Notes: a model not told the origin generated them from the letters alone. A DNA stretch of 64,000 bases from Mucilaginibacter kameinonensis (GCF_003675385.1 NZ_RCWZ01000004.1:558001-622000); one strand, 5' to 3'. Shown: positions 25,494-34,914, numbered from the stretch's first letter. Program-made: numbers and translations.

Positions 25494-28400
25494 TTGAAGC
25501 CATACTTGTTCCATATTACCCTCTTTGACCTAGCCTTGCTGGTCGCAATCATCGTTGGAATAAATTACTCCCTCCTTTTGGGATTCAGCAAGCGCGTTAA
25601 TCATGCTGCTAATAAGTATTTAGGATTAGCATTGGGGATTATTGTGCTATGGGCGGCGCGAATTCTGGCGATTGACACAGGTCTGGCAGCCATTTTTCCC
25701 GGCGGGACTTACATATCGCCATGGTTCTCGATGGCGTTAGGGCCCCTTATTTACTTTTATGTCCTCAAAATAACCCACCCCGAATTTAAGTTCATTTCAA
25801 GGGACTTCCTGCATTTCAGCCCGTTGTTGCTGGAGTTAAGTGTTCAGTTGGTATTTGAGCAGTTGAATCTAAAATTGCCGGTATTGGCATTTATATCGGT
25901 AATGATCTACTTGTATCTGTCTAACAGATTAATAAAAAGGTACTATCAAAGCCTGAAATTTAACGTAATGAGTGACCGCTACCGGTATCAATTGCGTTGG
26001 CTGCATCGCTTGCTAACCATTTTGGGGCTATTATGGCTATTGTGGATACCCTTTACAGCGGTTCATTATTATTATCTATCAGGTATAAGTATTTATTTTC
26101 CGCTGTATATCCTGTTAATCGGAAACATCATCTGGATTGCGGTAGTAGCTCATTTAAGGCCTGAGTCCGTAAGGAAGGAAGATGCACTGATTACGAGACC
26201 ATCACTACCAATAGATCTGAGACAAAAAGGGGCTTGGTTAAAGCGCGTAATGATGGAGAACCGCTATTATCAGGACCCGGAATTAAGTTTAGTCTCGCTG
26301 GCTGACAAACTTGATTTGACAACGCACGAATTATCGCGGATTATTAATACCGCTCTTAAAAAAAACTTTAATGATTTCATCAATGAATATCGTGTGGCTG
26401 AGGTGGCGAAAAAAATGCAGAACCCTGCTTACAACCATTTAACGCTAACGGGGCTCGCCTATGATTCCGGCTTTAACTCACCAAGCACCTTTCACCGCAT
26501 ATTCAAAGAGTTGAAGGGAAAAACGCCTGCGGAATACAAAAAAGAACTCCCATTTTATAATTTGACATATCAGTCTAAATCTGCTGCGGTAATTTCGAAA
26601 CACGAGACAACAGGTCAGTGGTCTCACGACAAGCCAAACCGCAGGTATATGTTTAGAAATTATTTAAAGATCGCATGGCGCAATATTATTCGTCACAAAA
26701 CTTACTCAGCAACAAACATTGCCGGATTAACTGTAGGCTTTGCGACATTTCTGCTTATTTTCCTTGTAGTTCATTATGAACAAAGTTTCGATCAGTTTCA
26801 TGTCCACAAAAACCAGTTATTTCGTTTAATTCGTGTCCCTCGTGCCACCGCACATGAAAGCTACCGGATGGGTGTGCCGTTTCCAGTCGGCCCGAGTTTA
26901 AGGAGCAATTTTCCGCAATTGGCCAATGCAGGAGCTATTGTGCCTGATGAATTTGTGCAGGTTATCATAAAGGATAATGGTAATGGTGCTGTAAAAAGAT
27001 TCAGAGAAGAACGCGGAATATTTTTCGCTGAGCCACAGTTTTTTGACATGTTTAGTTTTCCGATGGTAGCAGGCGAGTACCGGAACGCTCTCAAAGCACC
27101 TGGCAACGTTTTGTTGACGAAGAACATGGGCGATAAATATTTCGGGCATTGGCAGCAAGCTATAGGGAAATTGTTGAGGATGGATGGCGTACAAATGAGG
27201 GTGTGCGGTATTTTAAAAGACATGCCTGTCAATACCGATTTCCCGATTAAAGCGGTACTATCCTACGCTACACATCAAAATTATCCAGAACTGAAAAAGT
27301 TCATGAATGACTGGGGTTATATTGAAGAAGACAATTACTGCTTTGTGCAATTGAATGAAAGCGATTCACCTGCGCAATTTAAACGCAGGCTTAAGGATTA
27401 CTCCGATCAATTTATAAGGCCCGTTGACCCGCGTTATTTTCTTTCGATACAGCCACTGAACGAAATGCACTTTGATGCGCGTTACGGAACATTCGACGGC
27501 CGCGTTTTCAGCGAAAACCTGATCATTGCGCTTAGCACCATCGGCATTTTTTTATTGATTGTGGCATGTGTAAATTTTATTAATCTTAGCACTGCGCAAG
27601 CCGTAAACCGCGCCAGGGAAGTTGGCGTACGTAAGGTAATGGGCAGTAGCCGTCGGCAACTGATTCTTCAATTTTTGGGTGAAACTGCCCTTATAAGTTG
27701 TTTCGCATTTTTGATGGCGTTGGTGGTTACCCTGCTCTTTATACCAGCTATCAACAGCCTGCTCGATATCCACCTCACTGCTTCCTCCTTGTACAAGGGT
27801 AATATGATCTTCTTCCTTGTGTCTGCACTGGTCGCAGTAATTCTTTTAGCTGGGTTTTACCCGGCCTTCCTGCTATCAGGTTTTAACCCTGCGCGGGTAT
27901 TTAAAAGTACACTTTCTGCACAGCAAGGCGGTATTTCACTGCGGCGCGGCCTGGTTGTTTTCCAGTTTTTTGTAGCACAGGCCCTTATCATTGTTACACT
28001 GGTAATGGTTTCGCAAATGACTTATGTTAATACCGCTGATATGGGTTTCAGCAAGAAAGCTATTTTAAACGCCCAACTACCACAGGACAGCATCGGTCTT
28101 GCCAACCAATCCGTTTTACGCAACGAATTGATAAAAATACCGGGTATAGAAAAAGTGAGTTTTGGTTCAGGAGCCCCTATCAGCGGTCGCTGGTTTATGG
28201 ATTTGCGAACGCCTGACAATGCAGGTAAAGCACCCGATATGGCCATTGCTTATAAAATAACCGACACCGTATTTTTTAACCTTTTTCATTTACAGTTTAT
28301 CGCGGGCCACCCATACGCTAACTCAGATACAAGCCGCGAATTCGTGGTATCTGAAAATCTTACCCGTAAGCTGGGCTACCGTGATCCTCAGTTCGCTATA

Positions 28401-29057
28401 GGAAAGAGAGTTATTGTGAATGGGAACAACCGGCCGATTGTGGGTGTTGTGAAAGACTTTCATGTTACTCCGTTACGGTTTAGCATGGTCCCCGTAGTAT
28501 TGACAACCGATAAGCGAGGCTATGGCATGGTTAGCGTTAAGTTGAATTTGACCCAGGCAAAGACTGCAATAGCGGCCATGGAAAAGCTATGGAGCAAATA
28601 TTATCCCGATTTCGCGTTCACACACAGCTTCCTCGACGATGATATCAACGCGTTTTACCGGCAGGAAACCCAAATATCACAGCTTTACAAGCTTTTTGCC
28701 TCCGTTGCCATATTTATTTCCTGTTTGGGTTTATATGGATTAATAACATTTATAGCCATGCAGCGAAAAAAGGAAATTGGCGTACGCAAAGTACTCGGCG
28801 CACCTGCCAGCGCAATACTGATCCTGTTATCACGTGAGTTTACTTTACTGATCGGTATCTCGTTTCTGATCGCGTCGCCCGTTGCCTGGTATTTAATGCA
28901 TCTTTGGTTACAACAATATGCCTATCGGATCAGTTTAGGTCCTGAGTTTTTTGTGATAACTATAATAGGTTCAATCCTTATTGCATGGGTAACTGTAGGC
29001 TATACGGCCCTTAAAGCTGCGCTGACAAACCCAGTACAAAGTTTGCGAAATGATTAA
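25494..29057 (+). CDS. AraC-type sensor/regulator fused to a FtsX/MacB-like ABC permease
   Basis: The 1187-residue protein has two parts. Residues 1-355 hold about seven membrane segments and an AraC helix-turn-helix (LSLVSLADKLDLTTHELSRI; YDSGFNSPSTFHRIFKELKG). From 386 (MFRNYLKIAWRNIIRHKTYS) it is a complete permease with a MacB-type periplasmic domain and two FtsX blocks (NREREVGVRKVMG-like VNRAREVGVRKVMG, and RKKEIGVRKVLG). ATP-binding subunits are not nearby. The start must be TTG 25494, since TAA lies at 25485. An internal ATG at 26649 could produce the permease alone. A lost stop codon between two genes would explain the fusion. Confidence 0.78.
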   Translation: MKPYLFHITLFDLALLVAIIVGINYSLLLGFSKRVNHAANKYLGLALGIIVLWAARILAIDTGLAAIFPGGTYISPWFSMALGPLIYFYVLKITHPEFKFISRDFLHFSPLLLELSVQLVFEQLNLKLPVLAFISVMIYLYLSNRLIKRYYQSLKFNVMSDRYRYQLRWLHRLLTILGLLWLLWIPFTAVHYYYLSGISIYFPLYILLIGNIIWIAVVAHLRPESVRKEDALITRPSLPIDLRQKGAWLKRVMMENRYYQDPELSLVSLADKLDLTTHELSRIINTALKKNFNDFINEYRVAEVAKKMQNPAYNHLTLTGLAYDSGFNSPSTFHRIFKELKGKTPAEYKKELPFYNLTYQSKSAAVISKHETTGQWSHDKPNRRYMFRNYLKIAWRNIIRHKTYSATNIAGLTVGFATFLLIFLVVHYEQSFDQFHVHKNQLFRLIRVPRATAHESYRMGVPFPVGPSLRSNFPQLANAGAIVPDEFVQVIIKDNGNGAVKRFREERGIFFAEPQFFDMFSFPMVAGEYRNALKAPGNVLLTKNMGDKYFGHWQQAIGKLLRMDGVQMRVCGILKDMPVNTDFPIKAVLSYATHQNYPELKKFMNDWGYIEEDNYCFVQLNESDSPAQFKRRLKDYSDQFIRPVDPRYFLSIQPLNEMHFDARYGTFDGRVFSENLIIALSTIGIFLLIVACVNFINLSTAQAVNRAREVGVRKVMGSSRRQLILQFLGETALISCFAFLMALVVTLLFIPAINSLLDIHLTASSLYKGNMIFFLVSALVAVILLAGFYPAFLLSGFNPARVFKSTLSAQQGGISLRRGLVVFQFFVAQALIIVTLVMVSQMTYVNTADMGFSKKAILNAQLPQDSIGLANQSVLRNELIKIPGIEKVSFGSGAPISGRWFMDLRTPDNAGKAPDMAIAYKITDTVFFNLFHLQFIAGHPYANSDTSREFVVSENLTRKLGYRDPQFAIGKRVIVNGNNRPIVGVVKDFHVTPLRFSMVPVVLTTDKRGYGMVSVKLNLTQAKTAIAAMEKLWSKYYPDFAFTHSFLDDDINAFYRQETQISQLYKLFASVAIFISCLGLYGLITFIAMQRKKEIGVRKVLGAPASAILILLSREFTLLIGISFLIASPVAWYLMHLWLQQYAYRISLGPEFFVITIIGSILIAWVTVGYTALKAALTNPVQSLRND

Positions 29058-29253
29058 CAATTGACTACGACAAATATCAGATCCAACGCAATTGATTAAA
29101 TACCAACAATTTACCGTTTGGCACATCTATAGTAAGGCATGTATCAAATAATTTACCAAGTAAAACTCAACAATTTAAATATATGAAAATCAACATTTTA
29201 CAGTATTTTGTATTTTTAACACGATCACAAATCGTTCATATTTTCATATAATT

Positions 29254-29415
29254 CTAGCGAACATTCGGGGGTAAAACTCCAAGGAAAGCATCGTTCGCCA
29301 AGAGTACATTAAATTGCTGATTAACAAGATCTCCAAATTCATAGGTCTTGTTTTGAAAAGGGTGCCAAGCTAATTTTGTTTCACCTTTCTTATTAAAAAA
29401 ATTATCAAAATAACC
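29254..29415 (-). pseudogene. C-terminal fragment of an unrecognised protein
   Basis: A minus-strand frame ending in TAG at 29254-29256 encodes a well-formed tail (GYFDNFFNKKGETKLAWHPF, then LLANDAFLGVLPPNVR), but it has no start and is preceded by a stop. It lies 70 bp downstream of the broken C39 gene and looks like another remnant left by deletion or insertion. The surrounding DNA (29058-29484) holds nothing else I can support. Confidence 0.4.
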
Positions 29416-29484
29416 TTCAGGTTGCTCTTAATAAAGACCAAAGCACATCAACCGGCCATCAGCCTATCCGCCCACATGTCACCC

Positions 29485-30106
29485 TTAATGGGAAACGCGC
29501 TGAAATTGCCACCTCAGGAGAATGGCAAAAGCACCTTGCAACACAGTTATGACCAACATAATTAAAATTAAGTTGGCGAAACTTCCTTTATATGGGGATA
29601 AATAGCCAACGAAATTTTGAAACATTTTGGATTTGCTTCGATTTTCGGCAGGAGCTTTTTGCAGAAAGCCAGCTTGAGGCTGAATGATCAAGACAGCGCC
29701 ATTTCGATTTGAATCATTAATCCAATTTTTTTGAAAATGAGAATGACTATATTTTTCCAAACCTTTCGCCGGGTCAGCTACATACGCAAATTGTTTGTCC
29801 ATCTTATAAAGCACGATAAAATGATTATTATCCCAATGGACAATACAAGGAAGCTGAACTTTATCTTTTAACAGATCAAAGCTGATTTTCCACGGCAAGG
29901 GTACTCAGCCCAATAGCCTCAGAAGCTTGGCTCAAATCTGAAAAAGACACACCTTCTTTAGAGCTAAAGCATTTTTCACGCAGAAATTGTAAAGTGTAGT
30001 ATTTGCCGTAATATCTGGCGATCATTCTAAGGCAGGAGGGACCACAATCCATCATGTCCATTTGAGGATCGAATGGAAATTTCTTAAATAAAAAGTTGTT
30101 AAACAT
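29485..30106 (-). pseudogene. broken peptidase-C39 bacteriocin exporter (PCAT-type)
   Basis: The ATG at 30106 starts a C39 domain with MDMMDCGPSCLRMIARYYGK, holding the catalytic Cys. The frame shifts near 29885-29890, after GLSTLAV, and continues in another frame as KISFDLLKDKVQLPC, NNHFIVLY (catalytic His) and VADPAKG (catalytic Asp), then the first membrane helix. It is cut off at about 29520 and ends in unrelated sequence (RWQFQRVSH). Most of the transporter and its ATPase are missing. The family cleaves double-glycine leaders during export. It is a relic of a peptide-secretion locus. Confidence 0.8.
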
Positions 30107-30280
30107 TAATTGTGCTTTAGTACTGTTTTACTAAGATGTCTTTAAAATGCTTCTGATATTCTTTATTAATCTCCGAAGCATTTTTCGCGCTGAAATTTAA
30201 TTTCAAAAATGCTCGATTGCGGATGTCAGTGTACCTTATTTTTTCAATTTGCCAACTTCGGTAGTAGATATTATATTGAT

Positions 30281-30372
30281 CTGAATCAGCGCATTAGAGC
30301 ACTTTTAACGATCCCTGACTGTGCACTTTTCGAACCGCACAGTTTATGGTTCGAGTCCTACTCGGACACATC
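30281..30372 (+). other. tRNA-like relic or attachment-site remnant
   Basis: The end GGTTCGAGTCCTACTCGGAC at 30350-30369 looks like the T-loop and 3' acceptor strand of a tRNA. It is preceded by an ACTGTGC/GCACAGT inverted repeat (about 30318-30343) and a D-arm-like AGAGCAC. The 5' half of the T-stem does not pair (TATGG against CCTAC), so this is not a functional tRNA. It could be the footprint of an element that once integrated at a tRNA gene. Confidence 0.35.
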
Positions 30373-30453
30373 ATATTAAGTCAATCTGTTAAAAACGATC
30401 TTTCCTCACACCATAGATATCAAATACGCCCGTCAAACTGCATTAAAAAAAAT

Positions 30454-30495
30454 TGTCCATTTCATTCACATAATTGTCCCGCTCATTTGGCTAAT
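30454..30495 (+). promoter_or_regulatory. two 21-bp-spaced LytTR-type sites before the histidine kinase
   Basis: TGTCC occurs at 30454 and 30475, each followed by N3-TCATT, giving two direct repeats of TGTCCnnnTCATT exactly 21 bp apart. LytTR regulators bind direct repeats on one face of the helix with this period. The second unit starts 45 bp before the -7 box, the same as at the efflux promoter. Confidence 0.7.
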
Positions 30496-30497
30496 TG

Positions 30498-30527
30498 GTT
30501 TTGAAGCAGAATTTTGAGATACATTTG
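30498..30527 (+). promoter_or_regulatory. promoter of the two-component operon
   Basis: TTTTG at 30498-30502, a 17-bp spacer and TACATTTG at 30520-30527 match the Bacteroidota promoter pattern. The -7 box ends only 3 bp before the ATG at 30531, implying a leaderless or nearly leaderless mRNA. Confidence 0.6.
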
Positions 30528-30530
30528 CAT

Positions 30531-31553
30531 ATGTTCAAGAACTACTATCTCAAATGGTACCTGATTGTTACCGGTGTGCTCAGCAGCGCAACAACGCTTA
30601 GTTTGCTGTTACGCCATGATAGTTTTAAGGGTGTAAGATGGTGGGAATATCCCGAATATGCATTTCAGCTGGCCGTTATATTATTTGTATGCTGGTCGGT
30701 ACATGGTTTCTTTTTGCTTCACAAAATCAGAGGGTTAAACAGCTATTCAAAACACATTGTCAGTAATGTTACTGCAACAGTGTTTACATTTTCAATGAGT
30801 TTTATACTTTACCACGTGTTACCTAAAAGCACATTAAGGGATAGCGCTGTACCTTTCGATACCTTGTCCGACTTTGTAGTCCATTTCCTTGGTGCCTTTT
30901 TGGCAAGCCTGGTATCCTACGTTGTGTTTTACAGTGTACACACTAACTTGGCTTTGCAGAACTCAAAACTTGAAAATGAGATTTTAGAGCAGGAGCATTT
31001 ACGTGCGCAGCTGATATCATTGCAACAGCAAATCAGCCCGCATTTTTTGTTCAACTCGTTAAGTACCCTTAAAACACTAACAAGTGAACAACCTACCAAA
31101 AATTACATTGTGCAGCTGGCCTCGGTGTATCGTTATGTGCTGAATTTCAACCAGCATTATCTTACGCCTTTAAAAGATGAGCTTACTTTTATCCGGTCGT
31201 ACCTGTTTATCATGACAACCCGTTTTGAAGATTCGCTCCAGGTATCCGTTGATGTGCCTGAAGAACACCTGGCTTACATGATCCCTCCTCTTTCGGTTCA
31301 GTTATTAATAGAAAATGCCATTAAGCACAATATGATCTCAGCAGAGCATCCTTTGCAGATCAGCATAAAAACAGACAATACGCCGGCCCTCATCGTATCT
31401 AACAATTTGCAACTTAAGAAAATAGCAGAAGAAAGCACCAAAACAGGGCTGAATAATATCACTGAGCGTTACAAGCTGCTGGTTCATAAGCCAATTCATA
31501 TTGTAAACGACGGAACAAACTTTAAAGTAATTTTGCCGCTTTTAAATACATGA
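30531..31553 (+). CDS. LytS-like sensor histidine kinase
   Basis: The 340-residue membrane kinase has four hydrophobic segments in the first 150 residues, a coiled-coil linker, and then the His_kinase domain. Its phospho-acceptor His is in SLQQQISPHFLFNSLSTL, with an ATPase N-box in LLIENAIKHNM. I start at ATG 30531; a TTG at 30495 would lie inside the regulatory sites. The stop overlaps the response-regulator start by 4 bp (ATGA). There is no large extracytoplasmic domain, so the signal is probably sensed in the membrane. Confidence 0.88.
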   Translation: MFKNYYLKWYLIVTGVLSSATTLSLLLRHDSFKGVRWWEYPEYAFQLAVILFVCWSVHGFFLLHKIRGLNSYSKHIVSNVTATVFTFSMSFILYHVLPKSTLRDSAVPFDTLSDFVVHFLGAFLASLVSYVVFYSVHTNLALQNSKLENEILEQEHLRAQLISLQQQISPHFLFNSLSTLKTLTSEQPTKNYIVQLASVYRYVLNFNQHYLTPLKDELTFIRSYLFIMTTRFEDSLQVSVDVPEEHLAYMIPPLSVQLLIENAIKHNMISAEHPLQISIKTDNTPALIVSNNLQLKKIAEESTKTGLNNITERYKLLVHKPIHIVNDGTNFKVILPLLNT

Positions 31554-32311
31554 GAGTAGTAATTATTGAAGACGAGAGCAAAACGGCCAAGGAACTACAG
31601 CGTATGCTGGAGCACCTGGATAATTCCATACAGATTGAGGCAATACTTACGTCGGTTTCGGCAGGTATTAAATGGTTGCGCTCAAACCCTGCTCCAGAGC
31701 TTATTTTTTCCGACATCCAGTTGGGTGATGGGTTAAGCTTTGAGATTTTCCGAGAGGTAAAAACAGAAACCCCGGTTATTTTTTGTACAGCCTTTGATCA
31801 ATACGCCATCAAATCCTTCGAATCAAACAGTATCGATTATCTTTTAAAACCAATAGAAGAAGACGCCCTCACCAGAAGCCTTGAAAAATACGCGCGCTTA
31901 AAAGAGCACCTGGTTGCCAGTACAACCTACACGCGCAACCTGAACAATGTACTTACGCAGATGGATCCCAATTATAAGCAAAGTATATTGGTGCACTACC
32001 GCGATAAGATCATCCCGGTAAAAGTGATCGATATTCAGTTCATATATGCATCGGGGGGCGCGGTTTACATCTATCTTCCAAACGATAAAAATTATCCGGT
32101 ACAATACACTATCGAGCTGCTGGAAACGATGCTGAACCCACAACAGTTTTTCAGAGCAAACAGGCAGTTTATTATTAATCGGGATGCCATTAGCAATATT
32201 GAACATTATTTCAACCGTAAGCTATACGTAGCCACAACCTATCCCACTCCCGAAAAAATTGTAATTGGCAAACTCAAGGCACAGCCGTTTTTAAAATGGA
32301 TTGAGCAATAA
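31550..32311 (+). CDS. LytTR-type response regulator
   Basis: The 253-residue protein has a receiver domain with acidic pocket IIEDE and phospho-acceptor D55 (LIFSDIQLG), the switch Thr in VIFCTAFDQYA, and the K of LLKPIEED. A LytTR DNA-binding domain occupies about 145-250 (VKVIDIQFIYASGGAVYIY, FFRANRQFIINRDAI). It is coupled to the kinase. The duplicated 21-bp-spaced sites at its own promoter and at the efflux promoter are its most likely targets. Confidence 0.9.
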   Translation: MRVVIIEDESKTAKELQRMLEHLDNSIQIEAILTSVSAGIKWLRSNPAPELIFSDIQLGDGLSFEIFREVKTETPVIFCTAFDQYAIKSFESNSIDYLLKPIEEDALTRSLEKYARLKEHLVASTTYTRNLNNVLTQMDPNYKQSILVHYRDKIIPVKVIDIQFIYASGGAVYIYLPNDKNYPVQYTIELLETMLNPQQFFRANRQFIINRDAISNIEHYFNRKLYVATTYPTPEKIVIGKLKAQPFLKWIEQ

Positions 32312-32385
32312 ACCTGCCGTTTTATTGCAATATTAATACAAAAACTTTACCAAGGTTTCCAGGATCACATCTAGCTTTCCAATCC

Positions 32386-32424
32386 TGTCCAGTTCATTAG
32401 CGGATTTGTCCATTTCATTAGCGG
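32386..32424 (+). promoter_or_regulatory. two 21-bp-spaced LytTR-type sites before the efflux operon
   Basis: TGTCC at 32386 and 32407, each followed by N3-TCATTAGCGG (TTCATTAGCGG at 32393-32403 and 32414-32424), form two nearly perfect direct repeats 21 bp apart. They share TGTCCnnnTCATT with the sites at 30454. The second unit is again 45 bp before the -7 box. Confidence 0.75.
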
Positions 32425-32451
32425 TTAAGGCTACCGCGCCATTAAGGCCCA

Positions 32452-32459
32452 TAGTTTTG
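32452..32459 (+). promoter_or_regulatory. -7 promoter element of the efflux operon
   Basis: TAGTTTTG fits TAnnTTTG and lies 28 bp after the second LytTR-type repeat. No -33 TTG is present at the right distance, which suits an activator-dependent promoter. The leader to ATG 32522 would be near 58 nt. Confidence 0.6.
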
Positions 32460-32521
32460 CATCATTAATTATTTAGTAACCAATGCTCTTAAGGCATTGT
32501 AACTACAGTTTGATGCAGATT

Positions 32522-33850
32522 ATGAAAAAAAATACATTATTGGCTTTGATCTGCCTCCTGCCGCTCCAACTGCTGGCCCAGCAACAATGGAGTTTGAAGG
32601 ATTGCATTGATTACGGTCTGAAAAATAACCGCAGCAACGCGGTTTATGAAAACGAAAAACGAGCAGCCGATGCGAAGGCTAAAGAAGCGCTGGCCGATTA
32701 CCTGCCCAAGGTAAGTGTAACCGGAACTTTTGATGATAACTTAAAAGTACAACAATCAATTATTCCGGCGGGAATTTTCGGACCGGATCCGGTTAAAGTG
32801 GCTTTTACCCAAAAGTATAATACTAACGGTGTTGCCCAGCTCGATCAAACTATTTATGATCAGGCTTTACTAACCGGGCTACAGGCCAATAAATACAATA
32901 AGCAACAGGCCGACCTCAACGTAAAGAAAAACGAAGAGACCATCATTTACGATATCAGCAACGCCTATTACCAGATCTATGTTTACCGTGAACAATTGAG
33001 GCTGATGAAAGAAAACCTTGAAACCTACCATAAACAAATGGAGATTTCGCAGCTCCAGGTAAAAAAAGGCGTTACCCTTCAAAAAGACCTTGATAAGGTA
33101 ACGGTTAACTATAATAACACCATATCGCAGATCCGTGTTGCCGAAAGTAACCTCGCGCTTTCGCAAAACCAGCTAAAATATAATATGGGCTATCCAATCA
33201 ATACACAATTACCGGTTGATAGTACCTCGAATGATAAGATCAATACGCCGGTTTCCCCTGCTAACGATGGCTTTGCCGTAGGTAACCGTACCGATTATCA
33301 ACTTTCGCAGGTGAACACCCACCTGTTGGAAATAGATGAAAAGCGGATCAAGGCAGGTGCTCTTCCGCGTTTAACCGGATATGCTAAATATGGTTCGGTA
33401 GGTTTTGGTAATACTTTAGGCCCTGCGTTCAGGGATCAGAACGATTACTCGGCCATTGGCTTAAAGCTAACAATTCCGTTGTTTGATTTTTTTAAGCGCA
33501 ATGCGCAGTACAGCCAGGCTAAATATAAACGGTTAAACGCAGTTGAGAATTTAAAACTGGATGAAGGCAAGTACCAGATGGAGTACGAAAATGCCAACAC
33601 GAAGCTGGTGAAAGCGCAAGCTAACCTTGATAATGATAAACGCAATATTGAACTGGCGCAATCGGTTTTCAGAACTACCGACCTTCAATTTAAAAAAGGC
33701 GTAACCGACCTTACCGACTGGCTAAACGCGCAGTACTCCATCAAAGATTCGCAAAATAATTACCTCAACTCATTGTACAGCTTTTATCAGGCCAGGCTTG
33801 ATCTGGAAAAAGCCGCAGGTACCCTCAAAACTTTTTACAGCACACTCTAA
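32522..33850 (+). CDS. TolC-type outer-membrane efflux protein
   Basis: The product has 442 residues from ATG 32522, chosen because MKKNTLLALICLLPLQLLAQ forms a clean signal peptide; ATGs at 32483 and 32513 would precede it. The mature part has the paired long helices of outer-membrane efflux proteins (AKEALADYLPKVSVTG, RTDYQLSQVNTHLLEIDEKR). It forms the outer-membrane channel of the tripartite pump encoded by the next two genes. The gene is first in the operon and only 5 bp from the adaptor. Confidence 0.9.
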   Translation: MKKNTLLALICLLPLQLLAQQQWSLKDCIDYGLKNNRSNAVYENEKRAADAKAKEALADYLPKVSVTGTFDDNLKVQQSIIPAGIFGPDPVKVAFTQKYNTNGVAQLDQTIYDQALLTGLQANKYNKQQADLNVKKNEETIIYDISNAYYQIYVYREQLRLMKENLETYHKQMEISQLQVKKGVTLQKDLDKVTVNYNNTISQIRVAESNLALSQNQLKYNMGYPINTQLPVDSTSNDKINTPVSPANDGFAVGNRTDYQLSQVNTHLLEIDEKRIKAGALPRLTGYAKYGSVGFGNTLGPAFRDQNDYSAIGLKLTIPLFDFFKRNAQYSQAKYKRLNAVENLKLDEGKYQMEYENANTKLVKAQANLDNDKRNIELAQSVFRTTDLQFKKGVTDLTDWLNAQYSIKDSQNNYLNSLYSFYQARLDLEKAAGTLKTFYSTL

Positions 33851-33855
33851 AACAT

Positions 33856-34914
33856 ATGAAACGTAAATATATCATCGGCCTCATCATCGTGGTTTTATTG
33901 GCACTGATAATTTTCAAACTCGCATCCAATAAAAAAACGCTCGACAAAAAGAACCAGCCCTCGCAGGATTCGGTAGTGCGGATCCCCGTAAAAGTTGCGG
34001 TAGCTAAAGAGCAGCTTCAGGCCCTAAACCTCATCAAAACCGGAACACTGGCACCTTTTAAGGAAGCGAAAGTACTTTCAACAACAGGCGGTACTATCCA
34101 ACAATTACGCTTTGAACTTGGCGATCATGTAAATGAAGGCCAAATACTGGCGCTAATGGATACGCGTTTAGCCCAGCTCGATCTGCAAAAAGCACAAACC
34201 AATGCCGCTAAACTTCACCGCGATCTGGAAACTTATACAGAATTACTGCAGGGACAAGCTGCAACACAGGAAAAGGTTAACGACATACAGCAAAACTACC
34301 TCGACGCTGTTAACCAGGTAAATCAGGTAAAAAAACAAATTTCCGATGCCGCCATCAAAGCCCCAACAAGTGGCACTATTTCTGAAAAACTGGTTGAACA
34401 GGGTGTTTTTGCAAACGCAGGTACTCAGATAGCCACCATTGTAAATCTGTCACAGGCCAAAGTGCAGATCAACCTGACCGAGGCCGAGGTTTACCAGGTA
34501 AAACAAGGCCAGGCGGTAAAGATCACAACGGATGTAAATCCTGATGACGTATTTAACGGCGAGATCAGCTTTATCAGCCCACAGGCGGATGAAACTCATA
34601 ATTATAAAGTAGAAGTAATGGCTGGTAACAAAGAGGGCAATCCTTTACGTTCCGGGACTTTCGTTTATGCTGATTTCTCCCGTAAAACAACTCAAAATAT
34701 CCTGCTTATTCCTCGCGACGCGCTTACACAAGGCGTTAAAGATGCGTCTGTTTACGTGGTAGAAAACAACGCGGTTCATCAAAAACAGGTAAAAACAGGG
34801 ATCGAGCTTAACGGCATGATCCAGATCATGAGCGGGCTTAAAGCAGGTGAAGTTGTTGTTACCTCGGGGCAGATCAATTTAAAGGATGGAGCACAAGTGT
34901 CCATCTCCAAATAA
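33856..34914 (+). CDS. RND efflux membrane-fusion (adaptor) protein
   Basis: The 352-residue periplasmic adaptor has an N-terminal membrane anchor (YIIGLIIVVLLALIIFKLA), a lipoyl/barrel-sandwich first half (STTGGTIQQLRFELGDHVNEG) and a short helical hairpin. The second lipoyl half (IKAPTSGTISEKLVEQGVF), a beta-barrel and a membrane-proximal domain follow. It joins the TolC-type channel to the RND pump. It lacks a lipoprotein cysteine. Confidence 0.92.
   Translation: MKRKYIIGLIIVVLLALIIFKLASNKKTLDKKNQPSQDSVVRIPVKVAVAKEQLQALNLIKTGTLAPFKEAKVLSTTGGTIQQLRFELGDHVNEGQILALMDTRLAQLDLQKAQTNAAKLHRDLETYTELLQGQAATQEKVNDIQQNYLDAVNQVNQVKKQISDAAIKAPTSGTISEKLVEQGVFANAGTQIATIVNLSQAKVQINLTEAEVYQVKQGQAVKITTDVNPDDVFNGEISFISPQADETHNYKVEVMAGNKEGNPLRSGTFVYADFSRKTTQNILLIPRDALTQGVKDASVYVVENNAVHQKQVKTGIELNGMIQIMSGLKAGEVVVTSGQINLKDGAQVSISK

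Noticed and set aside
25334..25528. 64-codon frame before the AraC-FtsX gene
   Set aside because: It overlaps the TTG start of the large gene in another phase and has no supporting features.
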